64,000 nucleotides of DNA from Gossypium raimondii. Its lineage: Eukaryota; Streptophyta; Magnoliopsida; Malvales; Malvaceae. The notes beneath the pieces were generated by a model that was not told where the DNA came from, made no database searches, and worked only from the letters and a program-made list of their open reading frames with translations. Below are positions 14,101 through 25,149 of the stretch, piece by piece; the stretch's first letter is position 1; each line of letters starts with the position of its first letter. A program made the translations under genes and the position numbers. The stretch spans positions 7,192,001 through 7,256,000 of the forward strand of contig NC_068565.1 in the NCBI RefSeq assembly GCF_025698545.1, read 5' to 3'.

Positions 14101-14249
14101 ATAAAAATATATATATATATATTATTAATTTACCGAATACTCAAAAGTTTAATTGTTTTCCGTTTGGAGAAATATATATTGACTAACGTCACATGTGGGT
14201 GGAAATTCTGAAATTCTAGTACAATACAAAACGAAAAGGTTTTATATTA
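11135..14249. other. AT-rich intergenic region
   Basis: No gene was recognised in these 3.1 kb. Between about 11325 and 12115 the strings GTAATGTAAGATT and AATCTTACATT recur in both orientations, which looks like one or more overlapping decayed MITEs, but no duplicated target site could be fixed. At 13053-13099 four GTCAA (reverse TTGAC, W-box core) sites lie within 50 bp. The rest is low-complexity AT sequence, including a TA run near 14110. Confidence 0.45.
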
Positions 14250-14593
14250 GGTTAAAATATTCTCTCAGTCCTTGTATTCCGATAAAATTAAGATTCAATC
14301 ATTATACTTTAAAAAAGTTAAAATTAAGTTTTTAACTATTTAGAGTTTAAATTACAATCCAACCATTAAAGTTATAAGTATTTTTATCAAAATTTGTTAG
14401 TTTGACATGTTGATTAAGTTGTCTTCATATGATATGTTATATGCTTGACGAAAAATAAGCATGTTAAGTTGACAAATTTAACAAAAATTATTAATAACGA
14501 TAATGATTGGAGTGGAATTTTTAAATTTAAAAAAGTATAGGAGCTAAATCTCAAATTTTATACAAGTATAGTAACTAATAGCAGAATTTAGCC
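14250..14593. mobile_element. Mutator-type MITE (GGTTAAA...TTTAGCC family)
   Basis: A 344-bp element beginning GGTTAAAATATTCTCTCAG and ending CTAATAGCAGAATTTAGCC, which form an imperfect terminal inverted repeat. It is flanked by TTTATATTA (14241-14249) and TTTACATTA (14594-14602), a 9-bp duplication with one mismatch. The same family is seen at 48215-48743. It ends about 320 bp upstream of the start codon of the next gene, so it lies in its promoter region. Confidence 0.75.
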
Positions 14594-14661
14594 TTTACAT
14601 TATTAATTACTATTAATTAACAATGACTAGTGTTTCCTACTTCCCCCTTCATAACGGAGCC

Positions 14662-14699
14662 TATAAAGAAGCAAAATCGCCACTCCTCCCATTATAAAG
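14662..14699 (+). promoter_or_regulatory. Two TATA-like boxes upstream of the 14912 gene
   Basis: TATAAAG occurs at 14662-14668 and again at 14693-14699, 250 and 213 bp before the start codon. Pyrimidine-rich DNA with TTTCTCTCTCC follows, as in plant 5' leaders. Which box is used cannot be decided from sequence. Confidence 0.45.
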
Positions 14700-14911
14700 A
14701 AGAAAAGAAAAACTAACTTTTTTCCTTCGTTTTCTCGGGTTTTCCCAGACTTTCTCTCTCCAAACGAGCACTTTCTCCCCTATATCTTCGCTATATCCTC
14801 AAACCCATCAATTTTGACACCTTTTCTCCTTTATAAACAAATCCCCCTCCCTTTTTTTATTCTTTTAATTGCATCGCATGAACTTAAACTACTTTATTAT
14901 GTAAAAATAAA

Positions 14912-16302
14912 ATGAAAAAAACGGCTAGTAGTTTTTGCATGTGTTTCGTTCCAGTTGTTTCGGATAACGGTTTGATGGTTGGTAAAGGATCGAAGAAGTC
15001 ATCATCGTTGTCGTTGTCGGAAGTTAAACCGCTTCATTCTCCGGCGGAGAACGTGGTGGATTGCGGCGAAAAAGACAAAGATGGTGTGGGTTCTTTTGGT
15101 CTGAAAAACAAATCCGGTCGTCGGAGTCTATCTCGTTATGTCAAAGCCGTCTTCTTTGGAACTTCCCTGGTCAGTTCTCTTTTGCCTTTTGCATCATTTC
15201 ATGTCATTGTTGTTTAATTTTAGCATATAGTTCTTTTTGATAATTGAAACTAAAAATAGAAACTTACTTAAGTCAAGACCATGCCATTTAAATTTATTTT
15301 AATGATTTAAACTTAATCCAACAATTACTTTGCTTAGAAGGATTACGTCTAAATTTATAAATTTTAATTTTTTTTAGAAAAAAAAGTTTTATTTTTTAAT
15401 GAAGTGTAGTTATTTAATTTGTTAATTATTTAGTTTCTGTTTTAATAATAATTTGAAAAATAAAATTCAATTGTGTGCTCTTGATAAGGAAACTTCCACT
15501 CCTTGAAAATTCAACCTGCATGTGCTTCACTGATTCAAAAATTACAGTCAAGTTTTTACCTTCTTTTTTTTTGGACTTGTTTGTAAGTCAATATTGGTTG
15601 ATTTTATTTTTATATATAAACTTGAAATCATGAATTGAAAAAAAATTGTATACTTAAAATTTTAGACTTGTTGAATGTTTCAATGGAGTTCTAAATTTGG
15701 GAATTTACATGTAGATGAAGAAAATGCGGAGTAAAAAATACAAATTTAAATCCAAATTCAAATTCAAATCTGAATGGTTGAATTCAATGCACAACAACCA
15801 TGTGACGATTGAGGACGTTGATCACTCGACAAGAAGCATGTCTTCCAAGTTTTCATCTTGTTTATCAAAATCAAGTTTGAGTACCAATTCATCATCAACA
15901 ACATTATCATCATCTTCATCTTCATCATCATTAAGGACATCGTCAGGCCGTTTATCTTCAGCATCACTGCCCTATGATTCGAAGCCATTGATGTCCAAAA
16001 CTGTGGGAAACAATGGTGTGCAAGGAAAGCTTGGAAAGGGGCGCCATGGTTTCAATGTTGGTGTATGTTGTTTGCTTCTCGTTAGCCTATTGGTTTTGGT
16101 CATATGGGGTAAAGTTTGTGCCATTTTCTGCACCTCCGCCGTGCTCGTCTTTGCGAACCGGTTGATCACTTCTATTAAACAAGGTCCATTGGAGAACATT
16201 GCGGTTGATCATTGTATACCCGAGATTGGTTCGGAACAGTACAAGAAGAAGATTATCATGGAAGGGTTGCTAGAAAGGAGCCATATTCGAAATTTATATT
16301 GA
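14912..16302 (+). CDS. Ser-rich single-pass membrane protein, At5g23160-like
   Basis: A two-exon gene, exons 14912-15169 and 15715-16302, with a 545-bp GT-AG intron at 15170-15714 (donor CTG/GTCAGT, acceptor GTAG/ATG). Both exons keep phase 0, giving 281 residues. The N-terminus 'MKKTASSFCMCFVPV' is Cys-rich. Next come a basic Lys/Ser region, a Lys/Phe run at about residues 88-106 and a poly-Ser stretch at about 145-160. A hydrophobic segment at about 201-235 ('GVCCLLLVSLLVLVIWGK' then 'VCAIFCTSAVLVF') is probably one or two membrane spans. The tail 'YKKKIIMEGLLER' is a conserved signature of this plant family as I recall it. No biochemical function is known to me. The gene model is firm because the splice frame is exact; the family name is from recognition. 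Confidence 0.8.
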
Positions 16303-17185
16303 TGTGTATTTACTTTTGCAATTTTGTCCATGTTATTTCAATTTGTAATATCAGGTTTTAGAGTCTCATAGGAAATGGCAATTGTACAAATATGTGCATA
16401 GTGCTATAAAATGGGAACAGCTTGATACGTAATTGATAGCATGCATTATTTAACTACTAAACTCTGGCATGCAATTTAGTCTTGGTTTGTTTATTTTACT
16501 TGACAGGAATTGGGATTAATAAGAGTATGCTGACACTAAAAATTAACTACAATATGACATCAATGGCAACAAAATACTAAAGAATATGGACATTCTATGA
16601 AATATATCGGTGTTTGAAATTTTATATAATTTGTTATAACAATTAACTTATGTAAGGTGTTTGAAATAAATAATTGTTGTGGTTCCAACCGTAATTGATG
16701 TGAAAAGCCATAAGGGATGGAGGTATAGGGGTGATATTTGAGGAGAGTGAAGGTGATATCATAGATCTTGTGTACCCTTTGATCTCAGAAGAGAGGGTAT
16801 TTGTAGGAGACTGACTTAGCGTATGTCTCGACCATGGAGTGCTTTACTTTATAAGTGTAGGTGATAGAGTGGCGGGCTGTTAGCTAGGAACATTGTTGTA
16901 GTCAATACATGACTAGTCAAAACATCAATACTCTTAAGGAAGTGATGAATTATGGGTGTTGACAGGAGATCTTTCCTAGATATCTTCCAACGAGGCTATA
17001 AGGTTGAGCTTTGATTAGTTACACCTTCGGGCATAGGCATCAGGTGGTTCGACAAGGAGATGATATATTGAGGGTGGTATAATAATTTCCCCTTAATTAT
17101 TATATTGGATTTTAAGTGTTTTCCTTTTTAGTATATTTTCAATCAAAATTTAGCTAATAAATTTATTTTTATTTTTAATTAATAG
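16303..17185. other. 3' flank and intergenic, no gene
   Basis: Contains the presumed 3' UTR of the preceding gene and then sequence with no convincing coding. A short motif TTAATTAATAG just before 17186 looks like an intron acceptor belonging to the plant-mobile-domain fragment that follows. Confidence 0.4.
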
Positions 17186-17705
17186 TGTTGCGGCAGTTCG
17201 GATTTCGAAAGTCAATTCTCGTGGCACCTCATGAGCTTGATGATTTGTATCGTATCGACTTATGGTGACCGAATACGAATTGGTTGGTATTTCACTCACA
17301 ATACATCAACATGTGAAATAATCGGTATGATTTTTTACCTACTTGCGACGCAATTCTTGTTTCGGAGTTAGCATGCGATTCTAATTACATGCCATGGTTT
17401 AGGATCCATGGCACGCCATATTTGTTAGGAGAAAAGGCGAGGCGTCATTGTCCCCATATGAGTAGGCCACGATGGGCCCCTCTAAATCCAAGTGGTGGTG
17501 AGGCAGGCCCATCATCAGTGCCTACGCAAGAACTGGCCCCAACGGCCTCAGCACTGCCGGCCTCACCACACCCCATTCAGTATGTACTGTATTATTATGG
17601 TATGTATCTTAACCCTTTTATTTTCAGACAAGCACAAAGTGTTGTACCGTATTTTTTTGCTCCTAGTCTTATGTCAGGTTGGGCTGTTGGTCATCCATCC
17701 TCAAC
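17186..17705 (+). pseudogene. Plant mobile domain (PMD, MAIN-like) gene fragment
   Basis: Plus-strand reading after the apparent acceptor gives 'VLRQFGFRKSILVAPHELDD', then 'NTNWLVFHSQYINMWNNRYD', then a Ser/Pro-rich tail. This matches the end of the aminotransferase-like plant mobile domain found in MAIN-like genes and in MULE-associated host genes, which are abundant in cotton. One reading-frame break (a stop in 'DLW-stop-PNTNW') and the missing domain start show it is a dead fragment. The Pro/Ser tail ends near 17705, where minus-strand MULE sequence takes over tail to tail. Confidence 0.65.
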
Positions 17706-18652
17706 CAAGACAGAAAGAAATTTCAGTCGTTTGCTTTCTCCCCCAGTGTTATTGCAAACGCAATTGGAATGATCCTCCATTTACCATCATATGCCACAAC
17801 CAACAACAGCCGATGGGTATATCTACCATCAATGAAGGTACCATCTATTTGTACCAATGGCTTGCAGTACTGGAATGCATCTCAGCATTGCTTGAAGGTC
17901 CAAAATAGAAGCTTAAACACTTGGCACCCACAGAGCAAGTGATCATTGTAGTATGTGAGACCCGTTTCAAGATCTGTTACACAATCTGGTACGTACCTCT
18001 CTAGCACCTGACACCACTACCATACCTTGTTGTATGATGCCTCCCACCCATTGTGCATATTCTCCAAAGCCTTTTGCATAGCTATTCACGCCTTGCGGTA
18101 CGAAGGCTTATAGTTGAATTAGCTATGAATATTGACAATTAAAATCGACACAACAGTCTTCGAATCCACTTTCACGTCAGTAGTATTAGGCCCGCGATCA
18201 TATTTGAATCCAACTTCGGATGATCCTGTGAAACACATGTAACCCCACGAGTACATTAAATCAATTGGAAATAATCTTAAACCCTAAATAAAACCCTAAT
18301 AACTCAATAATATTGTACTAGAGACAATACATGTATGCGGACCGGTGAACTTTTTTAATGTCTATAACCCCATCTTCTTCTTAACAGAAGTCATGATTTT
18401 CCATGAATAGCTACCGTCTCATATTGCACACTTTCCCTCGAACTTCTAAGATTTGAATTTAACTACGTGTTAGTTAACCCCGTTCTTAATGTTGTATCGT
18501 TGCGAGAAAATTATCTTTACTGAAAAACTCCCTGGCTACTTCTAAATCATCAGAATCAAACGATGCACTTCTATGACCATGCCTCATGTGTGGTAGTTCT
18601 GCAAACTCCAACGCATCCTTTACCAATAGATCGACATTATGCATGTGGGCTA
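17680..18652 (-). pseudogene. MuDR/MULE transposase remnant, C-terminal portion
   Basis: Minus-strand translation gives the ordered landmarks of a plant MULE transposase: 'HMHNVDLLVKDALEFAELPH' (18600-18655), 'FFSKDNFLA' (about 18500), a probable intron near 18245-18360, 'HPKLDSNMIA' (18210-18235), 'KALENMHNGWEASYNKVW' (18025-18085), 'LERYVPDCVTDLETGLTYY' and 'VQIDGTFIDG' (17821-17858). The last contains the first catalytic Asp of the DDE domain and is followed by 'VVAYDGKWRIIPIAFAIT'. In-frame stops (for example in 'KVW-stop-WC' and 'QC-stop-DAF') and a truncation near 17700 inactivate it. The N-terminal part continues at 30685-30925, beyond the inserted retrotransposon. Confidence 0.85.
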
Positions 18653-19931
18653 TGTTGACACCATTTTTTTGAAAACGGGGTCGACTTAGGTTTTGAAAAA
18701 TGAAATGGGAGTCACCACCAATCCTTTTTTATGAGGTGTGATTGGATCACCTTAAAAAGTGGTTGTTTTTAATAAACGGTTTGATTTTATTAAAACAACA
18801 AGTTTGGTCCACGAAATTCAGAAAAACGGGTTCGGGAGTCGGTTACGCACGAGGAAGGATTAGCACCCTTGATACGCCCAAAATTGGTACCTAGTTGATT
18901 ACTTAATGTCTTAATGTCGAAAATTGAGAACTTTGGAGAATTTTAAAAATACGATCCTTGTGTTAAAAAAAATTTGGAAAAGAAGCATATTTCACGTTAT
19001 TTGAGAAAGAGAATCATATCCAGTAAGTTAGGACACAATGTCTCGAGTTCCCGATACGCGAATGAAAAATGTTTATTTTAAAAAATTTAGCCCTCTCGGA
19101 TTTAAAAACGAGATCACGACCAGTAAGTTAGGACGCGATTTTTTAATCCCGAGATCATTTAAAATTTAAGTTTAAAAAGATTCGTACATTTAGATTTATC
19201 GTGAAAATCGAAACCCAGTAAGTTAGGGTACGATCCTCTCGAATCTAAACACGAAATATTATTTATTCAAAACAAATTTTGTTAAATCGAGTATAATAAA
19301 ACACGAAAACCGTAACAAAAAAATGCGAAAGCAAATTACATTGTTGTTATGCCTGGTAAAATCATAATGCACGTAAAAGTATAATAGCAACAATATCAAA
19401 CCTACAACATCCAAACAAGTAAAATATAAAAACGAATAAAATTAAAACGTTCACTCAAAATAACAATAATAGTGTAAATGCATAAATAAATAAAGAAAAT
19501 GAATAGAATTATAAAAATGTAAAAAGATATATGTATGTACATATATAAAATATGTAAGTATGTGTATATATATATATTTATAAAACTAAAAAATATGTAC
19601 GTATAAATATATTATGTAAATGTATTCACGTGAATATATATGTATATACTTTGAAATTATAAAATAAAACATATGTAATTGTTTTAAAAATATTATATAT
19701 AAAAAATATATGGAAGTAAGTATATACATATTCGTGAGAAAAAATATAAATATACATATATAAATATTTATAATGAGTGTTTATGTATGTATATATAAAA
19801 TATATAAGTATATATGTTCTTATGTAAGCAATTATATGAAAATAATATGTCACATATATCTAAGATTTATAAAAATAATTATAAGTGTAAATATAATGAT
19901 AGTCATAATAGTATTAATAATAATACTAAGG

Positions 19932-19975
<44 letters not shown>

Positions 19976-21223
19976 AAAATAATTGATTAAACAATAAAAT
20001 TGTTAGAAAAAGGATTAAATCGAAATAAAAACATAAATGTCAAGTAAATCGAAATAAAAAACAAAAAGGGACTAAATCGTGATACACGCTGAAAGAGGGG
20101 GACCAAAGCGCAAATAAACCAAGCACTCAAAACGCAGTAGCAAGAGACTAAATTGAGAGAAAGATAAAACTTTGTGGCCAAATTAAAATAAAAGGAAATA
20201 GCGAAATAGGACCAAATTGAAACACGCCATAAATCGGAGGGATCATGCGCTTAAATAGCCCAAAATTAAAACACACGGATCCTTGGTCGGATCGGGTTGA
20301 CGCAGGTCCCCTTACCCAAAAGCTACATTGCTTTTAAAATCAATATAAATACTAAAAAACACTAAAAAAACAGTTTTAAAACCATTTTTCAAAAAAAAAA
20401 ACGAGAGAGAAGCTCTCACTCCCCCACCCTCTTGGTCCATAAATTGGCCAAGGTCCGGCCAAGGAGCCGGTCGTCCACCGCCGTCCGTTGGCCACCGCAC
20501 ATGGTGGTCGGAGGCACAAAATCGGACCTTTTTGGTCCATTTTTGAAGCCGGTCACCTCTTAGGCACGGATCTAAGGCCGAATCCTGCGAAAGGAGAACC
20601 AAAAAATGCGAAAATAGAGGTGAAACCGTTTGGCCTCCCCCTTTTTCCGGCGCGGCTCTTGTAAGAAGGGTAACCCTTTTTTTATTTTTTGTTTCCTTTT
20701 CTTTTGTTTGTATAGTAAAGTAAAATAGATAACGAAGAGAAATAAAACCGATTGAAAACAGAAACGAAAGAATCACCTTAAAGCTTGATGATTTTTATTA
20801 TTCTGTTGATATCCTTCTTTTGTTACAAAGGATTGATAAGAAAATCTAATAAAAAAGCCCCTAAAACATGCTGCATGTTCGGCTTTTATAGCCGATTTAT
20901 TACTGTTTCTGTTGTTGCTTTCTTTGCTATTTGCAGGTGCAAGTGGGGTGGTTGGAGTAGGTGGTGGTAAGTGCGGCGCAGCTGTGGCGGTGGCAGAACT
21001 AGGGACCCCTAGGTGCGGCGCACCTAGGGTTTGACTTGCTTCTGATTGTTTTTCTCTTTTTAGGCTAGGGTTAGGTTATTGGGCTTGTGGGTTGTTGGGT
21101 TAGGTTTAGGTGGGTATTGGGCTTCGGGTTAAAATTCTGTAAAGGGACTGTTGGGTTTAGCATTGGGCTGAGTTTAGATTTGTTTTTGGGTTTGCCTGGG
21201 TCCCGGGCAAATTGAGCTGTACA
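18653..21223 (-). repeat. 3' LTR of the retrotransposon (2571 bp)
   Basis: Starts TGTTGACACC and ends GAGCTGTACA. It aligns base for base with 27393-30679 apart from the 699-bp MITE in the latter. It carries repeated 'CCAGTAAGTTAGGACACAATG'-like blocks near 19020, 19110 and 19212, an AT-rich middle with an (ATA)n microsatellite at 19932-19972, and a GC-richer block at 20400-20660. Confidence 0.92.
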
Positions 21224-21236
21224 GCTGCCCCTCTTT
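21224..21236 (-). other. Polypurine tract of the retrotransposon
   Basis: On the minus strand the bases directly before the 3' LTR read AAAGAGGGGCAGC. A purine tract at this position primes plus-strand DNA synthesis and confirms the orientation of the element. Confidence 0.8.
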
Positions 21237-21399
21237 GCTCGTTGTCGTGTAACGATAATAGAGCAAAGACTAAGAAAGACCAATTTTTCCCGGTCTCGCT
21301 GAGTCTCGACTTCTTTTGACGCTTCTCTTCTTCAGGTAGCCTCATTCAGTCCATTATGCCTTGTTGGGTCGATCCATTCCACTACACTTCAGAAAGATA

Positions 21400-22620
21400 C
21401 GACTTGTAGCTTCAATCCATTCTGCTGTAAATTCAGGGGGACGAGATTCATGGCTTTAGTCTGTTCTACTGCAATGTCAAGAAGATAAGACTTGCTATGA
21501 TAGTTTTAATCCGATCTACTGCAACTTGGAAGAGATAAGATCTGTCATCTCCAAACTGTTTAACTGCAATGTCGAGGAAGTAAGATTCGTCGTCGTAGCT
21601 TCAATCTATTTAATTGCAATGTCAAGGAAGCAAAATTCACCGTTGTAGCTTCAATCTGTTTCGCTGCACCGCCGAGGGAGTAAGATTCGCCGTTGTGACT
21701 TCAATCTTTTTAATCGCAATGTCGGGGAAGCAAGATTCGCCGTTGTAGCTTCAATCTGTTCCACTGTACCGTCTAGAAAGTAAGATTCGCCTTGATGGCT
21801 TCAATCTTTTGAATTGCAATGTTGGGGAAGTGAGATTCGTCATCGTAGCTTCAATCTGTTCCACTGCATCCCTAGGGAAATGAGATTTGCCGTTGTGACT
21901 TCAATCTTTTGAATTGTAATGTCGGGGAAGTGAGATTCGCCGTCGTAGCTTCAATCTGTTCCGCTGCATCGCCTGGGAAATAAGATTCGCCATTGTGGCT
22001 TCGATCTTTTAAACTGCAATGTCGGGGAAGTGAGATTCGACGTCGTAGCTTCAATCTGTTCCGCTGCATCGTCCGGGAAATAAGATTCGCCGTTGTGGTT
22101 TCGATCTTTTAAACTGCAATGTCTGGGAAGTGAGATTCGCCGTCGTAGCTTCAATTTGTTCCGCTGCATCGCCTGGGAAATAAGATTCACCGTTGTGGCT
22201 TCGATCTTTTAAATTGCAATGTCGAGGAAGCAAGATCCGCTGTTGTAGCTTCAATCTATTCAACTGCACTGTCTGGGAGGTGAGATTCGCTGTTGTAGCT
22301 TCAATCTTTTAAATTGCAATGTCGAGGAAGTGAGATTTGCCGTCGTAGCTTCGATCTGTTCCGCTGCATCGCCAGGGAGGTGAGATTCACTGTTGTAGCT
22401 TCAATATTTTAAATTGCAATGTCGGGGAAGTGAGATTCGCCGTCGTAGCTTCAATCTGTTCTGCTGCATCGTCAGGGAGGTGAGATTCGTTGTTGTAGCT
22501 TCAATCTTTTAAATTGCAATGTCAGGGAAGTGAGATTTGTCGTCGTAGGTTCGATCTGTTCTGCTGCATCGCCAGGGAGGTGAGATTTACTGTTGTGGCT
22601 TCAATCTTTTGAATTGCAAT
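21400..22620. repeat. 50-bp / 100-bp tandem array inside the retrotransposon
   Basis: About 24 units of 50 bp are arranged head to tail. From about 21650 two diverged types alternate: one with 'CAATCTGTTCCGCTGCATCG', the other with 'CTTTTAAACTGCAATGTCGG', giving a 100-bp higher-order period. The anchor GTAGCT ends at 21600, 21650, 21850, 21950, 22050, 22150, 22250, 22350 and 22450, so no net indel occurs over at least 850 bp. It lies between the integrase remnant and the polypurine tract, where Tat/Ogre elements are known to carry tandem repeats. Short ORFs here are by-products of the array. Confidence 0.95.
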
Positions 22621-24099
22621 CTATGGTTTTTTCGACCTGCTTCGCTGTCAACTCGGGAAAGCAAGACCTGCCATCTTCATTAATCTGTTCTTTGGGGAAC
22701 ATGACCTATATGAACCTATTTATGCCTAGTGATTATGATTAAAATGAATCAAAATATCCTGGCTAAACGTATATGTATGAATGCAAATTGAAAATGATCT
22801 TTCAATGTTTGAGTTGTTATTGCCCCTTGCTCAATAAGGCTTTATTGCCAACGCGTCTGAATGTTATCTTGTCTGGTTGGTAATGCTCATCTCTTACTTG
22901 GTCGGATTGCCCCCACTATAGTCTTCAAGGTTCAATCCACTGGATACAAAATTTGAATCATCTTTCTCCCTCTGTAACCCAATGATAGAAAGACCTGGCA
23001 TTTTTCTCGATCCTTTGTTATCATAATTCAATGATACAGAATGTGAAACTCTTTGGTCTTCTACACCATTCCCAGGGTGTCATATCAAATGCTCATGCAC
23101 AATTCTAAAATTTTCTTCTCCGAGAAAACATTTTCTTATCACTCGGTGATCATTACTTGTTTGTTCATTGAAGCTTTGTCACCGACACGACATCTTGTCA
23201 TTTTGTTCAATCAATGTTTTTGACAACAAAATCCAAAGAGAAAGTCTTAATTTAGACTCTTCCTTCTCAGTTTTCCATCCTTTAAACTTGGTGCGTTCTA
23301 AACAATAGTCATGTTTCAGGTTCCTGTATTATTTAGAAACTTTTAGAGTAATATGCAAAACTTTCCTTGTGAAAGTTTTATTAGTCCATTAATCATTATT
23401 CCCATGCAACATGCTTACAGAAAGGGTCATAACAAAGGATAAGAATAAAATTGGTTCTGAGCATAGCCCGAAATTATCAAGAATAGCAAGAATAAAAAGA
23501 GGAATTGATTAGAACATGTATCTTGGAAAAGAAAGAAGTATTTCAAGAATAACAAATTCAATATAAATAGTATGAGGACTAGATGCCCCAGATATCGCAA
23601 CCTGAACTTCTCTGTACAAACTTTTTGAAAGACCATTCTGAGTTTGACATGTGTTTAGGAGATCTTCAGGACTTTGTCGATGCTCCAAGATGTCGCCTAC
23701 CTTTTCTTGTTGTTTTAGGTATGGCAAGATCATCATATGCCCCGATCTGATCAAAATTTGAACTGCTCTGATTACCACCATGCCCCAATTTGATCCAAAA
23801 TTTAAGTCGCTCTGATCACTTCGTGCCCCATTTTGTTCCAAAATTTGAGCCGCCCTTTTTGGGTTTTCAACTCAAATCCCCTTTGGTCTCAAGGCGCCCT
23901 TTGCGGGTTTTCACCTTGGCCTCTCCATTTTCTTTTTCTTTTTCTTTTTCTTTTTTCTTCTTTCTTTTTCTCCTTTTTTTGACTTTGATTTTTTCGATTT
24001 TTTTATTTTTTATTTTTTATTTTTTTCTCTCTTTTTTTCTTCTTCTTTTTCAAAATATTCTTTGATTGCATCTAAACTCACAGGATTAGGCATTTCCTT
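22621..24099 (-). other. 3' untranslated region of the retrotransposon
   Basis: No coding was recognised between the tandem array and the integrase remnant. It has a long pyrimidine run at 23930-24055 (purine-rich on the element's sense strand) and several diverged copies of a 'CCAATGATAGAAAG'-like phrase. The ORFs here do not resemble any family I know. Confidence 0.5.
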
Positions 24100-24700
24100 A
24101 TTATCCTTTCTGATCAAGATTGACACTTTTCTAGATAAGGCCATCACACAAGGTCCTTTTCAACTTGACATAAAGTCCTTTTTGTATGGGAATGATCTTC
24201 CTCAATACCAGGTCCCTCTTTATGGAATTCTCTAGGGCGAACATTTTTTGTGAACTCGCATCATTTGCTTTTGGCACATTTGACCGTGATTGATAACTTT
24301 GAACATTCTTCTTCAATTAGGATTGAATCCAAAAACTCAAAGAGAAGAAAATCTCGACCTCAATAGTTGAAATCGCGATAAGCCAAAAAGAGGGCGTTGC
24401 CCCGGCAGAGTTTTTTTTTTGCCATCATTTTTTTTCTTTTTGGCGATACAGACTGCAAACTTCTGATATCGTGCTCTTGTTCAAATTTAGTGCATTGTCA
24501 GATATGATCCTTTTTGGTTTTTCATGCTGACATGATTTTTTTCAATAATTTGCTGTTGACTTTGTGACATTGGCATATGAAGCAGCTTCTTCCCGCGAAG
24601 ATGAACTGATGACCGCCAGACTCTTTTGGCGAAATCGACCCAACAACCTTCATGTCCCACATAGGGAGAAGTCGTGGATTTTATTGATTCTTTGTAGGGT
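24100..24700 (-). pseudogene. Eroded integrase fragment of the retrotransposon
   Basis: Minus-strand pieces resemble a gypsy integrase: 'MWDMKVVGSISPKESGGHQF' (about 24600-24655), 'KVNSKLLKKI' (about 24545-24575) and, after a deletion, 'KNVRPREFHK' with 'KIIPIQKGLY' (about 24165-24245). The last two match the C-terminal integrase segment used in this lineage. The stretch between is frameshifted and shortened and most of the catalytic core is gone. It cannot encode a working enzyme. Confidence 0.65.
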
Positions 24701-25149
24701 AGGATTTATTTTCCATATTGTTCTACCATCCTCAATAAGTCCAAAAATAGGCTACAATCCATGTCATTTTCAAAGTCGTGAGATCCCTGTAATCACATGT
24801 CTCGCTCAAAAGGAGATTCTGAGTTTGTAGCAACGTCACTCATGTCATTGATATCTGGGGACCTATTATAGGTACAAGAGAATATACAAAGAATATATGA
24901 AGCTATGTACAATATGATTACGAATGCAATAATGCTTTAGAAGAAAGAATAAAAGAATAATCATTCATAAGAAATAAAAGAATATTGGTTCAAAAAGATC
25001 GCAAAGATGCATTTCCATTAAAATAAAGATGTTCAGACATGAGCCTATTTCACAAAAGAGTTTTTGTTGCCTCTAAGCTGAAAGCAACAAGTGTATTCTG
25101 AATATTACTCTGAGTAAGCTCTAAATACTACAGGGATTTCTTTTGCAGT
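24701..25149 (-). other. Residual pol interval of the retrotransposon, no domain recognised
   Basis: Between the integrase fragment and the gag stop only about 450 bp remain. A complete protease, reverse transcriptase and RNase H would need well over 2 kb, so this is a deletion scar. No RT motif could be read. Confidence 0.5.

Noticed and set aside
20312-20776. 154-codon minus-strand ORF and its partner at 28936-29358
   Set aside because: Both are in the LTRs, differ by frameshifts and have no known domain; likely chance in the GC-richer LTR block.
21872-22269. Several overlapping minus-strand ORFs with repeated peptides resembling a repeat protein
   Set aside because: They arise from the 50-bp tandem array, whose unit is not a multiple of three, and the ORFs shift frame from unit to unit.
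21400-22620. Regular 50-bp repeats considered as a CRISPR array
   Set aside because: The units are contiguous with no unique spacers, and the context is a plant retrotransposon.
23790-24065. Phe/Leu-rich hydrophobic ORF that looks like a membrane protein
   Set aside because: Translation of a pyrimidine-rich low-complexity run in the retrotransposon 3' region.
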